This document shows positions 1 through 10,160 of a stretch of 64,000 nt of DNA, in pieces. The stretch is taken from NCBI RefSeq assembly GCF_001557535.2, contig NZ_CP014306.1:2356001-2420000 (forward strand), in the 5' to 3' direction. The number at the start of each line of letters is the position of its first letter. Positions within the stretch are counted from its first letter, which is position 1. The DNA comes from Burkholderia sp. PAMC 26561. Lineage in GTDB: Bacteria > Pseudomonadota > Gammaproteobacteria > Burkholderiales > Burkholderiaceae. A program made the position numbers and the translations under genes. The notes beneath the pieces were generated by a model. That model saw only the letters and a list, made by a program, of their open reading frames with translations, was not told where the DNA came from and did not search any database.

Positions 1-1
1 C

Positions 2-889
2 GGCGGCATCAGTGCGTTCCGGTTTGACCCGGCGAGCGGCCAGCTCACCTTCGTGAACCGCGTCTCGTCCGATGGCAACGATCCCGCGTACCTTGCGTTG
101 TCCCCTGACGGCAGGTATCTGCTCACGGCGAACTACTCGGTGGCGTCGAACCCGGGCGGCAGCTTCGCCGTTTTCCCGCTGGAGGGCGAACGCGTCCTGC
201 CGTCTGTACTCACGGTTCATCACGACGGCAGCGGTCCCGTGACCGGACGTCAGGATAATTCGCACGTTCATTCCACCGTGTTTTCGCCTGACGGCCGCTA
301 TCTATTTGCGCAGGACCTGGGAGCGGACAAGCTGTATTCGTACCGATACACCCCCGACGGGACACGTGGCCTCTTCGGTCCGACCGAATCGCGCTACACG
401 CTGGTGAAACCGGGTTCGGGACCGCGCCACATGATCTTCGACGAAGCCGCCAGACATGCTTACGTGACGACCGAGATGAACGCGTCGGTGATGGTCTACG
501 ATTACAACGACGGCAAGCTCACGCTCAAGCAGACCTTGGCCATGACCACGCCCGGTTTCAAAGGAAAGATCGGCGGCGGCGCGATCCATTTGTCGCCGGA
601 CGGGCGCTTCCTGTACACGACCAATCGCGGCGATGTCAATGAGATCCTGACCTACGCTGTCAATCCCGCCGATGGTCATCTGAAACTGCTTGGCCGGCGT
701 TCTACGCTCGGCAAGACGCCGCGTGAATTCGCCATCGATCCGACCGGCCGTTGGCTGATCGTCGGCAACCAGGACAGCGACAGCGTCTACTTCTTCAGGC
801 GCAATCCGGAGACGGGGGAACTGGCATCGGATCCGAAGAAACTCGAAATCGGTTCGCCGGTCGATTTCAAGTTCGTTTCGCCTTCCTGA
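2..889 (+). CDS. Lactonase family beta-propeller protein (3' part; start lies before the window)
   Basis: The reading frame is open from base 2, so this is the C-terminal part (about 295 residues) of a protein that begins upstream. It shows the repeated blade pattern of the lactonase / 6-phosphogluconolactonase (YbhE-Pgl) seven-bladed propeller family: recurring LSPDGRYL or FSPDGRYLF segments, GSGPRHM, HLSPDGRFLYTTNRG and FAIDPTGRWLIVGNQDS. Family members hydrolyse sugar lactones or act as muconate-cycloisomerase-like enzymes, and many are exported. The N-terminus is missing, so a signal peptide cannot be assessed. The family call is firm; the substrate is not known. Confidence 0.85.
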   Translation, partial: GGISAFRFDPASGQLTFVNRVSSDGNDPAYLALSPDGRYLLTANYSVASNPGGSFAVFPLEGERVLPSVLTVHHDGSGPVTGRQDNSHVHSTVFSPDGRYLFAQDLGADKLYSYRYTPDGTRGLFGPTESRYTLVKPGSGPRHMIFDEAARHAYVTTEMNASVMVYDYNDGKLTLKQTLAMTTPGFKGKIGGGAIHLSPDGRFLYTTNRGDVNEILTYAVNPADGHLKLLGRRSTLGKTPREFAIDPTGRWLIVGNQDSDSVYFFRRNPETGELASDPKKLEIGSPVDFKFVSPS

Positions 890-1019
890 CGATCTCCGAA
901 CGTAATTGGATCGTATTGATGTGCCGGGCCGCTTTCGTTCCACGCGGCCTGGATTTTGCACAATAAGAGTTTTTCAACCCGCAGTGCCCGCCAGTTGCCG
1001 GTATGCAAGGAATCGACCG

Positions 1020-2081
1020 TTGAACATCATCACAGCATCGAGCAAAGAAACAGACCGGCCCAATGCCGCAGCGCCCGACGACTCGAAGGCGCCGCCTGGC
1101 TTCATCTGCGCGTTCCGCTTTTCCGGCGCCGAGGCGCTGCGCCTGTCCTGGGACGAAGCACGCCGGGAGATCGTCGGCGATGGCCCGACCTGGCTGCACC
1201 TGAGCGCCAACGACGACACCGTCGAAAGCTGGCTCACCGGCGTCACCGCCATGCCGGATGTGGCGCGGGAATTCCTGAACGGCGAGGACAAGCGGCCGCG
1301 CGTTCATATGGGATCGACCTTCATGTACGGCGTGGTCGCGGATCTGGAGCGCGTCGCGGAGACGCCCGACGCCGATCCGAATGCGCAGGCCACGCGCCGG
1401 GCAACGGGCGCGCTGCGCTTTTACGTCGATAGAAACCGCATGATCACCGTACGCGCGCAGCCCCTGCAATCGACTGACCGGCTGCGCCATGCGGTGCTGG
1501 AAGGCACGATGTTCCGCGACACGGTCGATCTCTTCGCGGGTTTGATCCGCGCGCTGAACGACACGTTTGCGGATCGTATCGATGAAATCGGTGATCGGCT
1601 CGACGACGTGGAGGAGGGCGTGCTCGACGGCCGCCATTCAAACTGGCGCGCGGAACTGGGATCGGTGCGAAGGCGGCTGGTGGAGGTGAAGCGGTTTGTC
1701 GATCCCGAACGCAACGCGCTCACACAACTCGTGACGCGGCGGCTCGACTGGGCCGAACCGCGCTCGATGGAAACCTTGATCCAGGCCATCCAGGTTTTGA
1801 ACGGACTCGCCGCGGGGCTTGAAGCGCAGTACGAACGCGCGAAGTTGCTGCAGGACGAGATCGCGGCGCTGCTGTCCGAGGACATCAACCGCAAGCTGCT
1901 GTGGCTCGCAATCATGTCCGCGTTGCTGATGCCCGCGACGCTCGTCTCGGGCATCTTCGGCATGAACGTCGCCGGTTTGCCCGGCACGCACGACCACTAT
2001 TCGTTCGCGGTCGTGATGGGCGTGATGGCGGTTTGCGCGGCCGTCACGCTGTTCCTGCTCAGGCGCTTGCGCTTGTGGTGA
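1020..2081 (+). CDS. zntB: ZntB/CorA family divalent-cation transporter
   Basis: 353-residue CorA-superfamily protein. The long soluble N-terminal funnel (about residues 1-290) is followed by two C-terminal membrane helices: one in the region LWLAIMSALLMPATLVSG running into the GMN pore signature (FGMNVAGLPG), the other near the end (FAVVMGVMAVCAAVTLFLL). The periplasmic loop GLPG after GMN resembles ZntB rather than the Mg-type MPEL loop, so zinc transport is the better guess. I chose the TTG at 1020 because AAGGA lies 8 nt upstream and the family similarity begins soon after it; the same frame is open from an ATG at 906. Its 3' end faces ftsK with only 4 bp between. Confidence 0.85.
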   Translation: MNIITASSKETDRPNAAAPDDSKAPPGFICAFRFSGAEALRLSWDEARREIVGDGPTWLHLSANDDTVESWLTGVTAMPDVAREFLNGEDKRPRVHMGSTFMYGVVADLERVAETPDADPNAQATRRATGALRFYVDRNRMITVRAQPLQSTDRLRHAVLEGTMFRDTVDLFAGLIRALNDTFADRIDEIGDRLDDVEEGVLDGRHSNWRAELGSVRRRLVEVKRFVDPERNALTQLVTRRLDWAEPRSMETLIQAIQVLNGLAAGLEAQYERAKLLQDEIAALLSEDINRKLLWLAIMSALLMPATLVSGIFGMNVAGLPGTHDHYSFAVVMGVMAVCAAVTLFLLRRLRLW

Positions 2082-2085
2082 TGCG

Positions 2086-5000
2086 TTATTCCGGCTGGCT
2101 CGGCGCGAGCACTTCGCGATTGCCGTTGGTTCCCATCGGCGAAACGAGACCCGCCGATTCCATCTGTTCAACGAGCCGCGCGGCACGGTTATAGCCAATC
2201 CGCAACTGCCGCTGAACCGACGAAATCGATGCCCGGCGCGTACGCAACACGAACGCGACGGCTTCGTCGTAAAGCGGGTCAGCTTCGGCGTCCTGCGTCT
2301 CGCCGAATAAATCAGGCGTGCCGCCTTCGGGCGTCGGCCCCGACAAGATCCCTTCCTCGTACTCCGGCTCGCCGAACTGCTTCAGATACTCGACCACGCT
2401 GTGCACTTCTTCATCGGCCACGAACGCGCCGTGCACGCGCTGCGGATAGCCGGTGCCCGGCGGCAGGAACAACATGTCGCCGGCGCCAAGCAGCGATTCC
2501 GCGCCCATCTGGTCCAGGATCGTGCGCGAATCGATCTTCGATGAAACCTGGAACGCCACGCGCGTCGGAATGTTCGCCTTGATTAGGCCGGTGATCACAT
2601 CCACCGATGGCCGCTGCGTCGCAAGGATCAAGTGGATACCCGCCGCCCGCGCCTTTTGCGCCAGGCGCGCGATCAACTGCTCGATCTGCTTGCCCGCGAC
2701 CATCATCAAGTCGGCGAGTTCGTCGATCACGACCACGATCATCGGCAGCTTGGCGAGCGGTTCGGGCGCATCCGGCGTGAGCGAGAACGGGTTCGTCAGT
2801 TTCTTGCCGGCCGCTTCAGCGTTGCGAATCTTCTGGTTGAAGCCCTGCAGGTTACGCACGCCCACAGCCGACATCAGCTTGTAGCGCTTCTCCATCTCGC
2901 CAACACACCAGTTGAGCGCGTTCGCGGCGAGCTTCATGTCGGTCACGACCGGCGCGAGCAAGTGCGGAATGCCTTCATACACCGACAATTCCAGCATCTT
3001 CGGATCGATCATGATCAGGCGCACGTCTTCTGGTTTTGCCTTGAATAGCAGCGACAGGATCATCGCGTTGATGGCCACCGATTTGCCCGAGCCCGTGGTG
3101 CCCGCGACCAGCATGTGCGGGGCACGAGCGAGGTCGGTGACGACCGGATTGCCGATGATGTCCTTGCCCATCGCGATGGTCAAAAACGACTTGGAATCGC
3201 GATACACGTCGGCTTCGAGGATTTCGGAAAGCCGGATCATCTGCCGTTTGGCGTTCGGCAGCTCGAGCCCCATGCAGGTCTTGCCGGGAATGGTCTCGAC
3301 CACGCGGATCGATGTCAGTCCAAGGCCGCGCGACAGGTCCTTCATCAAGCCCACGATCTGGCTGCCGCGCACGCCTAGCGCCGGTTCGACTTCGAAGCGC
3401 GTGATTACCGGTCCCGCCGATGCGCCGACCACCGTGACCGGCACCTTGAATTCCTGCAGGCGCTGCTCGATCAACTGACCGGTAGCGGCGAGATGCTGCT
3501 CGGAGACCGGTTCGACTTCGTCGGACGCAGCTTCGAGCAGATCGAGCCCGGGCAGGTCCACCGCAGATGCCGCCGGCGCATGGAACTCGAACTCCGTCGC
3601 GATGAAACCACGGACCGGCGCGCGCGGCTCCTGGGGCGCCGGCGGGGTTTGCGTTATGGGCGCAGGCACAGGCGCAACCGCGCGGGGGAAATGCACGACG
3701 TTCGATGGATTCGGCGCCTGATCTTCGAGATCGTCTTCTACTTCAGCTTCCTCTTCGATCTCGCTTATTGGCGGCAGGGGAGGGCGGGGCGTGCTTGCCG
3801 CTGTATGCCATGCCGGTGTTGCAGCGTGCTCGATGCCTTCGACCGGCGACTCTTCACGGCGAGTGGCCCATGGCGGAATATCGGCGGGCGGCGTCGGTTC
3901 CGGTTGCGCGATGGGTGCAGGTTCGTCAACGGCATCGTCCAGATCGATCGATGCGGTGGGCAACGGGTCAGGTTGAGCATCGAGATCGCTTGCTTGGGCT
4001 TCGGGCGGCGTATCGGCGGATGCTGCTTCCGGTGTCGCGCCGAAATCATTGTGCGTCGGAACGGCGGGTGAGTACTCGCCCGCCGCGCTGAACGTCGGCG
4101 TCGCGGCAGGAATGGGCGTGGCCGGTTCCTGTGCAACGCTCGCAGGTGGGATTTCCACAGCCGGTGGACCGGCCGTAACGCTTGGAATGCCATTGGCGCG
4201 TGTCGTCCACTGCGCTGCCGTCTGCTCGATAGAGCGCAGCGCCTCCTTGATCCGGTCGGGTTCCGGCGGCGGCGCGGCGGGCTTCGCGGGCGCGTTCCCC
4301 GCGGAGGACGCGGCCACCGCAAAAAACGATTCCTTGGTGACGACAGGCGCGAAGGTGTTGTTGCGCGAAGCCGCCGCCGATGTGCTCGCCGATGGCCGCA
4401 TCGATGAATTGCGTGCTGCCTGAGCCGCACGAGCCGCCGACGATCCGATGGAACTGGCCGGCACGCTGCGGGTGATTGTCGATCGCGTTGCATCCGGACG
4501 TCGCGGTATGTTCGTCTCGACCTGGCGCTGCGTACTTTGCGTATTCGTCGGGCTCAAAGGCGGCGCAGGCTTCCCTTGCGCTGCGTCCGCCTTCAGCCAT
4601 CCGGCGGGCGCGACGGGCTCGAGCGGTTCGATTGGCCCAGCGCCGCGACCGTGCAGGTCCCGTCTTTCACCAAACGATGGTTCTATCGGACGCGCAGTCT
4701 CGGGGCCGCGCGCCTGACGTTCGGCATCGCTGCGTCGAGCGGGCTGCGGCCGCCAGACCGTCGGGCGTTGATACCGGCTGCCCTGACGGGGTGTGACGGG
4801 CGGAATGCCGAGCGGGGGTGCATCGGGTGAAATCCTGCTCGATGAAGCGGCCGCGCCCGCAACGCCGCTCGCTCTTTCCGCTTTCTCCCTTGGCGCTTTC
4901 TTGCGCGATGGCTTCTCGCGGACCGCGCGTTCCCTGGGCGCGAAGGAGGCGGGATCGAATCCAAAGCCGAATGCGATGTTCGCCCACGCAAGCACTTCGC

Positions 5001-5349
5001 GCCACTGGAAGTCGAGGAACCACGGCAGGCCGGTCAACAACACGACGGCCGCGCCGGCACCGACGGCGAGCGCGCCCTCCGGATTGATCACCCCGCTGCG
5101 GGATGCGAACGCGTTCAACAATGCATGGCCCAGATGGTCCAGGTCGGTGGCGAAAGCAAAGGAGTGGAACAGGGCGGCTTCGAGCGTGCAACTCGCGAAG
5201 AGCACGCAGAAGAAACCGAGCCACAGGCGGATCGTGCCGGGACCGCGCAGGCCGCCGCCGTTGGGCAGGACGGACTTGACGATGCGCCAGAGAAGAGGGA
5301 TGAACCAGACGGCCGAGATACCGAACCAGCCGAAAACTACCGTGTGCAT
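2086..5349 (-). CDS. ftsK: DNA translocase FtsK (paralogue outside the lolA-rarA locus)
   Basis: 1087 residues. Hydrophobic segments near residues 3-25, 40-62 and 92-116 form a membrane anchor, followed by a Pro/Ala-rich low-complexity linker of about 450 residues. The RecA-like motor has Walker [10 protein letters not shown] near residue 750, DPKMLELS and a Walker B-like [12 protein letters not shown]. The C-terminal winged-helix gamma domain ([24 protein letters not shown] in the family; seen here near residues 1020-1080) recognises polar KOPS-type sequences. FtsK pumps chromosome ends at the septum and activates XerCD. The usual fourth membrane helix is not covered by the ATG at 5349; the frame stays open and hydrophobic upstream to 5442 but has no ATG, GTG or TTG. 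Neighbours zntB and a META lipoprotein suggest a second FtsK paralogue (inference). Confidence 0.9.
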   Translation of the reverse strand: MHTVVFGWFGISAVWFIPLLWRIVKSVLPNGGGLRGPGTIRLWLGFFCVLFASCTLEAALFHSFAFATDLDHLGHALLNAFASRSGVINPEGALAVGAGAAVVLLTGLPWFLDFQWREVLAWANIAFGFGFDPASFAPRERAVREKPSRKKAPREKAERASGVAGAAASSSRISPDAPPLGIPPVTPRQGSRYQRPTVWRPQPARRSDAERQARGPETARPIEPSFGERRDLHGRGAGPIEPLEPVAPAGWLKADAAQGKPAPPLSPTNTQSTQRQVETNIPRRPDATRSTITRSVPASSIGSSAARAAQAARNSSMRPSASTSAAASRNNTFAPVVTKESFFAVAASSAGNAPAKPAAPPPEPDRIKEALRSIEQTAAQWTTRANGIPSVTAGPPAVEIPPASVAQEPATPIPAATPTFSAAGEYSPAVPTHNDFGATPEAASADTPPEAQASDLDAQPDPLPTASIDLDDAVDEPAPIAQPEPTPPADIPPWATRREESPVEGIEHAATPAWHTAASTPRPPLPPISEIEEEAEVEDDLEDQAPNPSNVVHFPRAVAPVPAPITQTPPAPQEPRAPVRGFIATEFEFHAPAASAVDLPGLDLLEAASDEVEPVSEQHLAATGQLIEQRLQEFKVPVTVVGASAGPVITRFEVEPALGVRGSQIVGLMKDLSRGLGLTSIRVVETIPGKTCMGLELPNAKRQMIRLSEILEADVYRDSKSFLTIAMGKDIIGNPVVTDLARAPHMLVAGTTGSGKSVAINAMILSLLFKAKPEDVRLIMIDPKMLELSVYEGIPHLLAPVVTDMKLAANALNWCVGEMEKRYKLMSAVGVRNLQGFNQKIRNAEAAGKKLTNPFSLTPDAPEPLAKLPMIVVVIDELADLMMVAGKQIEQLIARLAQKARAAGIHLILATQRPSVDVITGLIKANIPTRVAFQVSSKIDSRTILDQMGAESLLGAGDMLFLPPGTGYPQRVHGAFVADEEVHSVVEYLKQFGEPEYEEGILSGPTPEGGTPDLFGETQDAEADPLYDEAVAFVLRTRRASISSVQRQLRIGYNRAARLVEQMESAGLVSPMGTNGNREVLAPSQPE

Positions 5350-5365
5350 GCAAGGAACCAGGAAT

Positions 5366-5383
5366 GATGTGAGCGATGTGAGC
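5366..5383. repeat. 9-bp direct repeat, two copies
   Basis: GATGTGAGC occurs twice in tandem immediately upstream of the chosen ftsK start. Two copies are too few to imply more than local slippage. Confidence 0.4.
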
Positions 5384-5527
5384 AGCGAACCAAGGCTCGG
5401 AAAAATGCTTGAACCAAAGATAAAACCATACCGCCGAGTTTAACCGTCATGGACCTGGAAATGGTTTGGAGAACCACGCTCGGGTTCTCGTTTTTCCGGT
5501 GCGGGCGTCACTCTGAAGAAAACATCC

Positions 5528-6109
5528 TCAAGGTTGCGTGTGTTCGTTGAACGTCAGCACGTCGCCAGTTTTGAGCGTGATCTGCAACTCCCTTGGCGGG
5601 CGCATCTGCACCCCGGTCTTTTCGATGCCGGCCAAGCCTTGCAAGAACGGCTGTTCCAGCGCGCTGGCCGGTCCGGGCGCACATGCCATCCGCGTGCCGG
5701 CGAGCGGTCCGAATGTGAGCTTGCCATCGGTCAGGTCGTACGTGCCGGCAAAGCGATTGCAACCAGAGAAGCCGTTTGCGCGGCGCTGGCCGCCATCCGT
5801 CGATAGATTCAGCGTAAGGGGCGTGGCGTCCGGAATCTTGCGTGCACGGCCGCTTGCGTCCGTCCAGGTGGCAAGCTGCCATTGGGTATCGTCGAGAAGC
5901 TGGGTCGCTGCCGGATTGTACGGATCGGTCGGCGGCGCGGCGCTGTCGGGGTGCGTGGGCAGCGCGCAGCCGGCGAGCGCGCCGCCCAGAACGAGTGCCG
6001 CCGTTGAGAAAATAGCCGCCATGGAAAGCCTGGAACGGGCAGAAGCAGCATGGACGTGGCTACGCGCCGAGGGGGGCGCCAGGCGCGAACGGGAAGGCTG
6101 CATCGACAT
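5528..6109 (-). CDS. META/HslJ-domain lipoprotein
   Basis: 193 residues as drawn. A lipobox LAGC follows a hydrophobic stretch (AAIFSTAALVLGGALAGC, ending near residue 48), so it should be a lipidated envelope protein. The rest matches the META/HslJ fold: LLDDTQWQLATW, GCNRFAGTYDL, LTFGPLAGTRMAC and a closing hydrophobic strand. E. coli HslJ is a heat-inducible outer-membrane lipoprotein linked to novobiocin tolerance. An internal ATG at about residue 30 (MAAIFSTAAL) would give a more typical signal peptide, so the first about 29 residues may not be translated. It is divergent from purT. Confidence 0.8.
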   Translation of the reverse strand: MSMQPSRSRLAPPSARSHVHAASARSRLSMAAIFSTAALVLGGALAGCALPTHPDSAAPPTDPYNPAATQLLDDTQWQLATWTDASGRARKIPDATPLTLNLSTDGGQRRANGFSGCNRFAGTYDLTDGKLTFGPLAGTRMACAPGPASALEQPFLQGLAGIEKTGVQMRPPRELQITLKTGDVLTFNEHTQP

Positions 6110-6340
6110 GAAAGATCCTCAGGCTGGCAAAACCGTAAGGGTATCGCACTCGTCAGGTGATTGACCAAGGTCGTTTGCATCAGAATCGTTGCGATGTGTA
6201 AAGAAATGTCCTGTGCGACTTGCTTTCTGGCATGCAATTTCTTGCGGCGAATGTTCCTGCGCGACAGGTCGCGGATCATGTCCGCAAGGAGGCCGCGTGT
6301 TAACATCCCGGGCTTTACTGGCCTCTTTTCCGGAGCATCC

Positions 6341-7582
6341 ATGCAGAGCGCGAAGTCCGCTGCGTCCCCCTTTCAAACCGGCACCATCGGCACGCCGCTC
6401 TCGCCGGGCGCGACCCGCGTGATGCTGCTCGGCGCGGGCGAACTCGGCAAGGAAGTGATCATTGCGCTGCAACGGCTCGGCGTGGAAACCATCGCGGTCG
6501 ACCGTTACGCCGATGCACCCGGCCATCAGGTCGCGCATCGCTCGCACGTGATCGACATGACCGACGGCGCGGCGTTGCGCGCCTTGATCGAAGCCGAGAA
6601 GCCGCATTTGATCGTGCCGGAAATCGAGGCCATCGCGACCGACATGCTGGCCGAAATCGAAGCCGAGCAACTCGCCGTCGTGATCCCGACCGCGCGCGCG
6701 ACCCAGCTCACCATGAACCGCGAAGGCATCCGCCGCCTCGCCGCCGAAACGCTCGGGCTGCCGACGTCGCCTTACGCTTTCGCCGACTCGCTCGACGAGA
6801 TGAAAGCGGGTATCGGGAAGATCGGGTTCCCGTGCGTGGTGAAACCGGTGATGTCGTCGTCGGGGAAGGGGCAATCGGTGCTCAGAAGTGCAGCCGATAT
6901 CGAACCCGCCTGGCAACACGCAATGGCCGGCGGCCGCGTGAATCACGGGCGCGTGATCGTGGAGGGGTTTATCGATTTCGACTACGAGATTACACAACTC
7001 ACCGTGCGCGCGACCAGCCCGGAATCCGGCAATCTGCAGACATATTTCTGCGAGCCGATCGGCCATGTGCAGGTCGCGGGCGATTATGTCGAATCGTGGC
7101 AGCCGCAAGCCATGAGCGCGGCGGCGCTGGCGAAATCGCGCGATGTCGCGGAAAAAGTCACGGCGGCGCTGGGCGGACGCGGCTTGTTCGGCGTCGAATT
7201 GTTCGTGCGCGGCGACGACGTCTGGTTCTCCGAAGTCAGCCCGCGACCGCATGACACGGGTCTCGTCACGCTCGCCACACAGCGTTTCTCGGAGTTCGAC
7301 CTGCACGCTCGCGCGATCCTCGGTCTTCCGGTGGATGCGGCGTTACGTGCGCCGGGGGCATCGGCGGTGATTTACGGCGGGCTCGACGAAGCGGGCATCA
7401 GCTTCGAAGGGGTAGCTGAAGCGCTCGCGGTGCCGGATTCCGACCTGCGCCTCTTCGGCAAGCCGGAGAGTTTTACGAAGCGCCGCATGGGCGTGGCGCT
7501 TGCGACCGGACGCGATACTGACGAAGCCCGGGAACGCGCGAAGCTGGCAGCGTCTAAGGTAAGACCCGTCTCCATTCGATGA
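6341..7582 (+). CDS. purT: Formate-dependent phosphoribosylglycinamide formyltransferase PurT
   Basis: 413-residue ATP-grasp enzyme that formylates GAR from formate and ATP in step 3 of purine synthesis, bypassing 10-formyl-THF. Visible landmarks are the Rossmann-like start [33 protein letters not shown], the ATP-grasp loop [24 protein letters not shown] and [11 protein letters not shown] place the start at ATG 6341, with GGAG at 6332-6335; the frame is open from 6161 but that stretch lacks family similarity. A second purine gene, purD, lies at 41.7-42.9 kb. Confidence 0.93.
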   Translation: MQSAKSAASPFQTGTIGTPLSPGATRVMLLGAGELGKEVIIALQRLGVETIAVDRYADAPGHQVAHRSHVIDMTDGAALRALIEAEKPHLIVPEIEAIATDMLAEIEAEQLAVVIPTARATQLTMNREGIRRLAAETLGLPTSPYAFADSLDEMKAGIGKIGFPCVVKPVMSSSGKGQSVLRSAADIEPAWQHAMAGGRVNHGRVIVEGFIDFDYEITQLTVRATSPESGNLQTYFCEPIGHVQVAGDYVESWQPQAMSAAALAKSRDVAEKVTAALGGRGLFGVELFVRGDDVWFSEVSPRPHDTGLVTLATQRFSEFDLHARAILGLPVDAALRAPGASAVIYGGLDEAGISFEGVAEALAVPDSDLRLFGKPESFTKRRMGVALATGRDTDEARERAKLAASKVRPVSIR

Positions 7583-7636
7583 CGGCAACACGCTGCCCGT
7601 ATCACGGGTTTTGCACGGGCAGCACGGAGGTTCCAA

Positions 7637-7807
7637 GTGAAATTGTGTGTGTTGGCCGCGTTATGCGCGGTCCTGGCCGGGCTCGGCGGGTGCGGACTGG
7701 CAGCGGCGCCGTGCCGTATTGCGTCGGCGGGGCTGAAGATCGTACCGGTGGTCGGTCACGTCGCGGCGGCTCCAACCGACGCGTGCGCCGGGGTGATCGA
7801 TCCTTGA
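7637..7807 (+). CDS. Small DUF6726-type lipoprotein
   Basis: 56-residue protein starting with GTG at 7637, with a strong Shine-Dalgarno GGAGG at 7626-7630. It has a short lysine-positive N-terminus, a hydrophobic helix and a lipobox-like LGGC or GGCG, followed by LAAAPCRIASAGLKIVPVVGHV and PTDACAGVIDP. From memory this arrangement (CGLAAAPCR then LKIVPVVGHVAAAP) matches the small Burkholderiales family DUF6726; function unknown. Two cysteines after the lipobox could form a disulfide. It sits 55 bp before the MliC-like gene and may be co-transcribed with it. Confidence 0.75.
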   Translation: MKLCVLAALCAVLAGLGGCGLAAAPCRIASAGLKIVPVVGHVAAAPTDACAGVIDP

Positions 7808-7861
7808 TTGGCGTGCAGCGCGGCGCTTGACCGCACAAACGACGAACAAAAGGATATCGAG

Positions 7862-8257
7862 ATGAAACGAATTTTTGGACGAACGCGCGAGATAAGGAGG
7901 AAGGTCGCCGCCACCCTTGCGGCGCTGTGTGCCGGGTCTGCAGCGCATGTGGCATCTGCCATGCCGCTCACCGTGCCCCAGATCCAGACGGCTACCATGA
8001 ACACGCTGCGCTACAAGTGCGACGGCGGTCATGCGCTGACAGTCCAGTACATGAACACCAAGAACAAGCAGAGCTTCGCGCTGCTCACCGTGGACGGCCG
8101 CAAGATGTTGTTCGTCAACGTCCTTGCTGCGTCCGGCGCGAAATACGTTGGCGACCACTACACGTGGTGGACGAAAGGCCCGGAAGGCACGCTTACCGAC
8201 GAGACCGCCGACCCGAAAGCCGCGCCCATGCTTGCCGAGTGCAAGACAGGAACCTGA
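7862..8257 (+). CDS. MliC-family periplasmic lysozyme inhibitor
   Basis: 131 residues from ATG 7862 (AAAGGA upstream). A basic, hydrophobic signal peptide ends near AHVASA. The mature part has the MliC pattern: YKCDGGHALTVQYMN, then LFVNVLAASGAKYVGDHYTWWTKGPEGTL. In the family the SGxRY-type loop and the later KG segment insert into the lysozyme active site; here they read SGAKY and TKGPEG. It lacks a lipobox cysteine, so it is predicted to be soluble in the periplasm. It is followed by a strong terminator. Confidence 0.8.
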   Translation: MKRIFGRTREIRRKVAATLAALCAGSAAHVASAMPLTVPQIQTATMNTLRYKCDGGHALTVQYMNTKNKQSFALLTVDGRKMLFVNVLAASGAKYVGDHYTWWTKGPEGTLTDETADPKAAPMLAECKTGT

Positions 8258-8282
8258 TCTGGCCAGTGTGCGGTATGCAGTG

Positions 8283-8320
8283 AAAGCCCGTTTCGACGTC
8301 AATCGAAACGGGCTTTTTGT
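8283..8320 (+). terminator. Rho-independent terminator after the MliC gene
   Basis: Perfect 14-bp stem (8283-8296 with 8303-8316) with a 6-nt loop CGTCAA. The 3' arm ends in a T-run and is followed by GTTTT. It lies 25 bp after the stop codon. Confidence 0.9.
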
Positions 8321-8511
8321 TTTGGCGATTTCGCCGAAAACATAGGCCGGATGGCCAACATGAAGGCTCGTCGCGGCATCGAACGGCTATCCGGAGTATG
8401 GTTGCCATGGTGATGTGGACTGAGGCGCACGCGCCGCTGGTACGCGAATGTTTTGCGACGCCGGGTGCGTCTGATCGACGTGCCTATCTTTAGACTGAGG
8501 CAGAGGCTGAC

Positions 8512-9981
8512 ATGCTGAAGAAAACCTATCCGTATTACCTGGCGAACAAAGCCGTGAACGCCAACACAGACCTGGAAGTCACCGATAAATACAGCGGCGA
8601 GGTCGCGACCCGCGTGGCAATGGCAGACGCGAAAACAATCGATGCCGCCATCGGCCACGCCGTTGCTGCCCAGCGCGCGATGCGCGAATTCAAGCCATAC
8701 CAGCGGCAAGCCGTGCTCGACCATTGCGTGAAGCGCTTCCGTGAACGTTTCGATGAACTCGCCGAAGCGCTGTGCATAGAGGCCGGAAAGCCAATCAACG
8801 ACTCAAAGGGCGAGGTAACGCGTCTTATCGATACCTTCAGGGTGGCGGCCGAGGAATCGGTGCGTATCGACGGCGGCATGATCAACCTGGAGATCGCGCC
8901 TCGCGCCGCCGGTTATCACGGCTATTACAAACGCGTGCCGATCGGGCCGTGCTCGTTCATCTCGCCGTTCAATTTTCCGCTGAATCTCACAGCACACAAG
9001 GTCGCACCCGCGATCGCCGCCGGTTGTCCGTTCGTGCTGAAACCCGCGAGCCGCACGCCGGTCGGTGCGTTGATCATGGGCGAAGTACTCGCCGAGACCG
9101 ATTTGCCAAAGGGCGCATTTTCGATTCTCCCGGCGCATCGGGACGGCGCGGATCTTTTCACAACCGACGAACGTTTCCGCTTGTTGTCGTTTACCGGATC
9201 TCCTGCGGTCGGCTGGGAGCTGAAGAAAAAAGCCGGCAAGAAGAAGGTGATCCTGGAACTGGGCGGCAACGCGGCGGCCATCGTGGACGGCGACCAGGCC
9301 GACCGGCTGGATTACGTAGTGGACCGGCTGACGTTCGGCGCGTTCTACCAGTCGGGGCAAAGTTGTATCGGCGTTCAACGGATCATTGCTCACGCGGATA
9401 TCTACGATGCGCTGCGCGAAAAGCTCATCGCAAAAACGAAATCGCTGAAGATGGGCGATCCGAAAGACGAAAGCACTTTCGTGGGCCCGATGATCTCGGA
9501 ATCCGAGTCCAGACGGCTGGCCGGCTGGGTGGAAAGCGCCGTGGCGAGCGGCGCGAGGATCATCGCCGGCGGGAAGGTCGACGGCGCCATGTTCGAAGCG
9601 ACGTTGCTCGAAGGTGTGAAGCGCGATCAGGATCTGTATCGGAAGGAGGCGTTTGGTCCGGTTGCGATACTCGAAAAGTTCACTGATTTCGCGCAGGCTC
9701 TCGAAACGGTCAATGACAGCGATTTCGGCCTGCAGGCCGGTGTTTTCTCCGATAGCCTCACCCACGTGAATCTCGCCTGGGACGAGCTGGAGGTGGGCGG
9801 CGTGGTCGTCAACGACGTGCCGTCGTTCCGCGTCGACAACATGCCTTATGGCGGTGTGAAGGATTCCGGGCTCGGGCGCGAAGGGGTCAAATATGCCATC
9901 GAGGACATGACCGAACTGCGGCTGATGGTGGTTCGCGATGTGCCGAAACCGGCGCCAGACACCGCGTCGAAGGCGAAATAG
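8512..9981 (+). CDS. NAD(P)-dependent aldehyde dehydrogenase family protein
   Basis: 489 residues spanning a full ALDH. Visible are the substrate/cofactor segment SPFNFPLNL, the cofactor loop FTGSPAVGWELK, catalytic Glu249 in ELGGNAA, and catalytic nucleophile Cys285 in QSGQSCIGVQR; EAFGPVA and the C-terminal GGVKDSGLGREG complete the fold. The form SGQSCIGVQR and the overall start resemble the lactaldehyde / phosphonoacetaldehyde / non-phosphorylating GAPDH-like clade, but the substrate cannot be decided. GAGG lies 8-11 nt before the ATG. It is monocistronic by context. Confidence 0.88.
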   Translation: MLKKTYPYYLANKAVNANTDLEVTDKYSGEVATRVAMADAKTIDAAIGHAVAAQRAMREFKPYQRQAVLDHCVKRFRERFDELAEALCIEAGKPINDSKGEVTRLIDTFRVAAEESVRIDGGMINLEIAPRAAGYHGYYKRVPIGPCSFISPFNFPLNLTAHKVAPAIAAGCPFVLKPASRTPVGALIMGEVLAETDLPKGAFSILPAHRDGADLFTTDERFRLLSFTGSPAVGWELKKKAGKKKVILELGGNAAAIVDGDQADRLDYVVDRLTFGAFYQSGQSCIGVQRIIAHADIYDALREKLIAKTKSLKMGDPKDESTFVGPMISESESRRLAGWVESAVASGARIIAGGKVDGAMFEATLLEGVKRDQDLYRKEAFGPVAILEKFTDFAQALETVNDSDFGLQAGVFSDSLTHVNLAWDELEVGGVVVNDVPSFRVDNMPYGGVKDSGLGREGVKYAIEDMTELRLMVVRDVPKPAPDTASKAK

Positions 9982-10096
9982 CCTGTTGTCGCCGCTGCGC
10001 TGTGTCGCCGGAAAGCCCGGCAGGCTGGGCCGGCGGGGTTTTCGCGGCAGCGGGGTACGCGACGCGATCCGTGTGTGGCTGCAAGCGGCGCAGTGC

Positions 10097-10102
10097 TACA
10101 AT
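10097..10102 (+). promoter_or_regulatory. Possible -10 box for the rhlE leader
   Basis: TACAAT matches the sigma-70 -10 consensus at five of six bases. No good -35 is visible at the expected spacing (TGTGGC at 10074-10079). If used, the rhlE message would have a leader of about 370 nt. Confidence 0.35.
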
Positions 10103-10160
10103 ATCGGGCTTTCCCGTAGTTCGGACGCCACGACTGGCGCGGCTGCGGCGAAGGGCGGGA

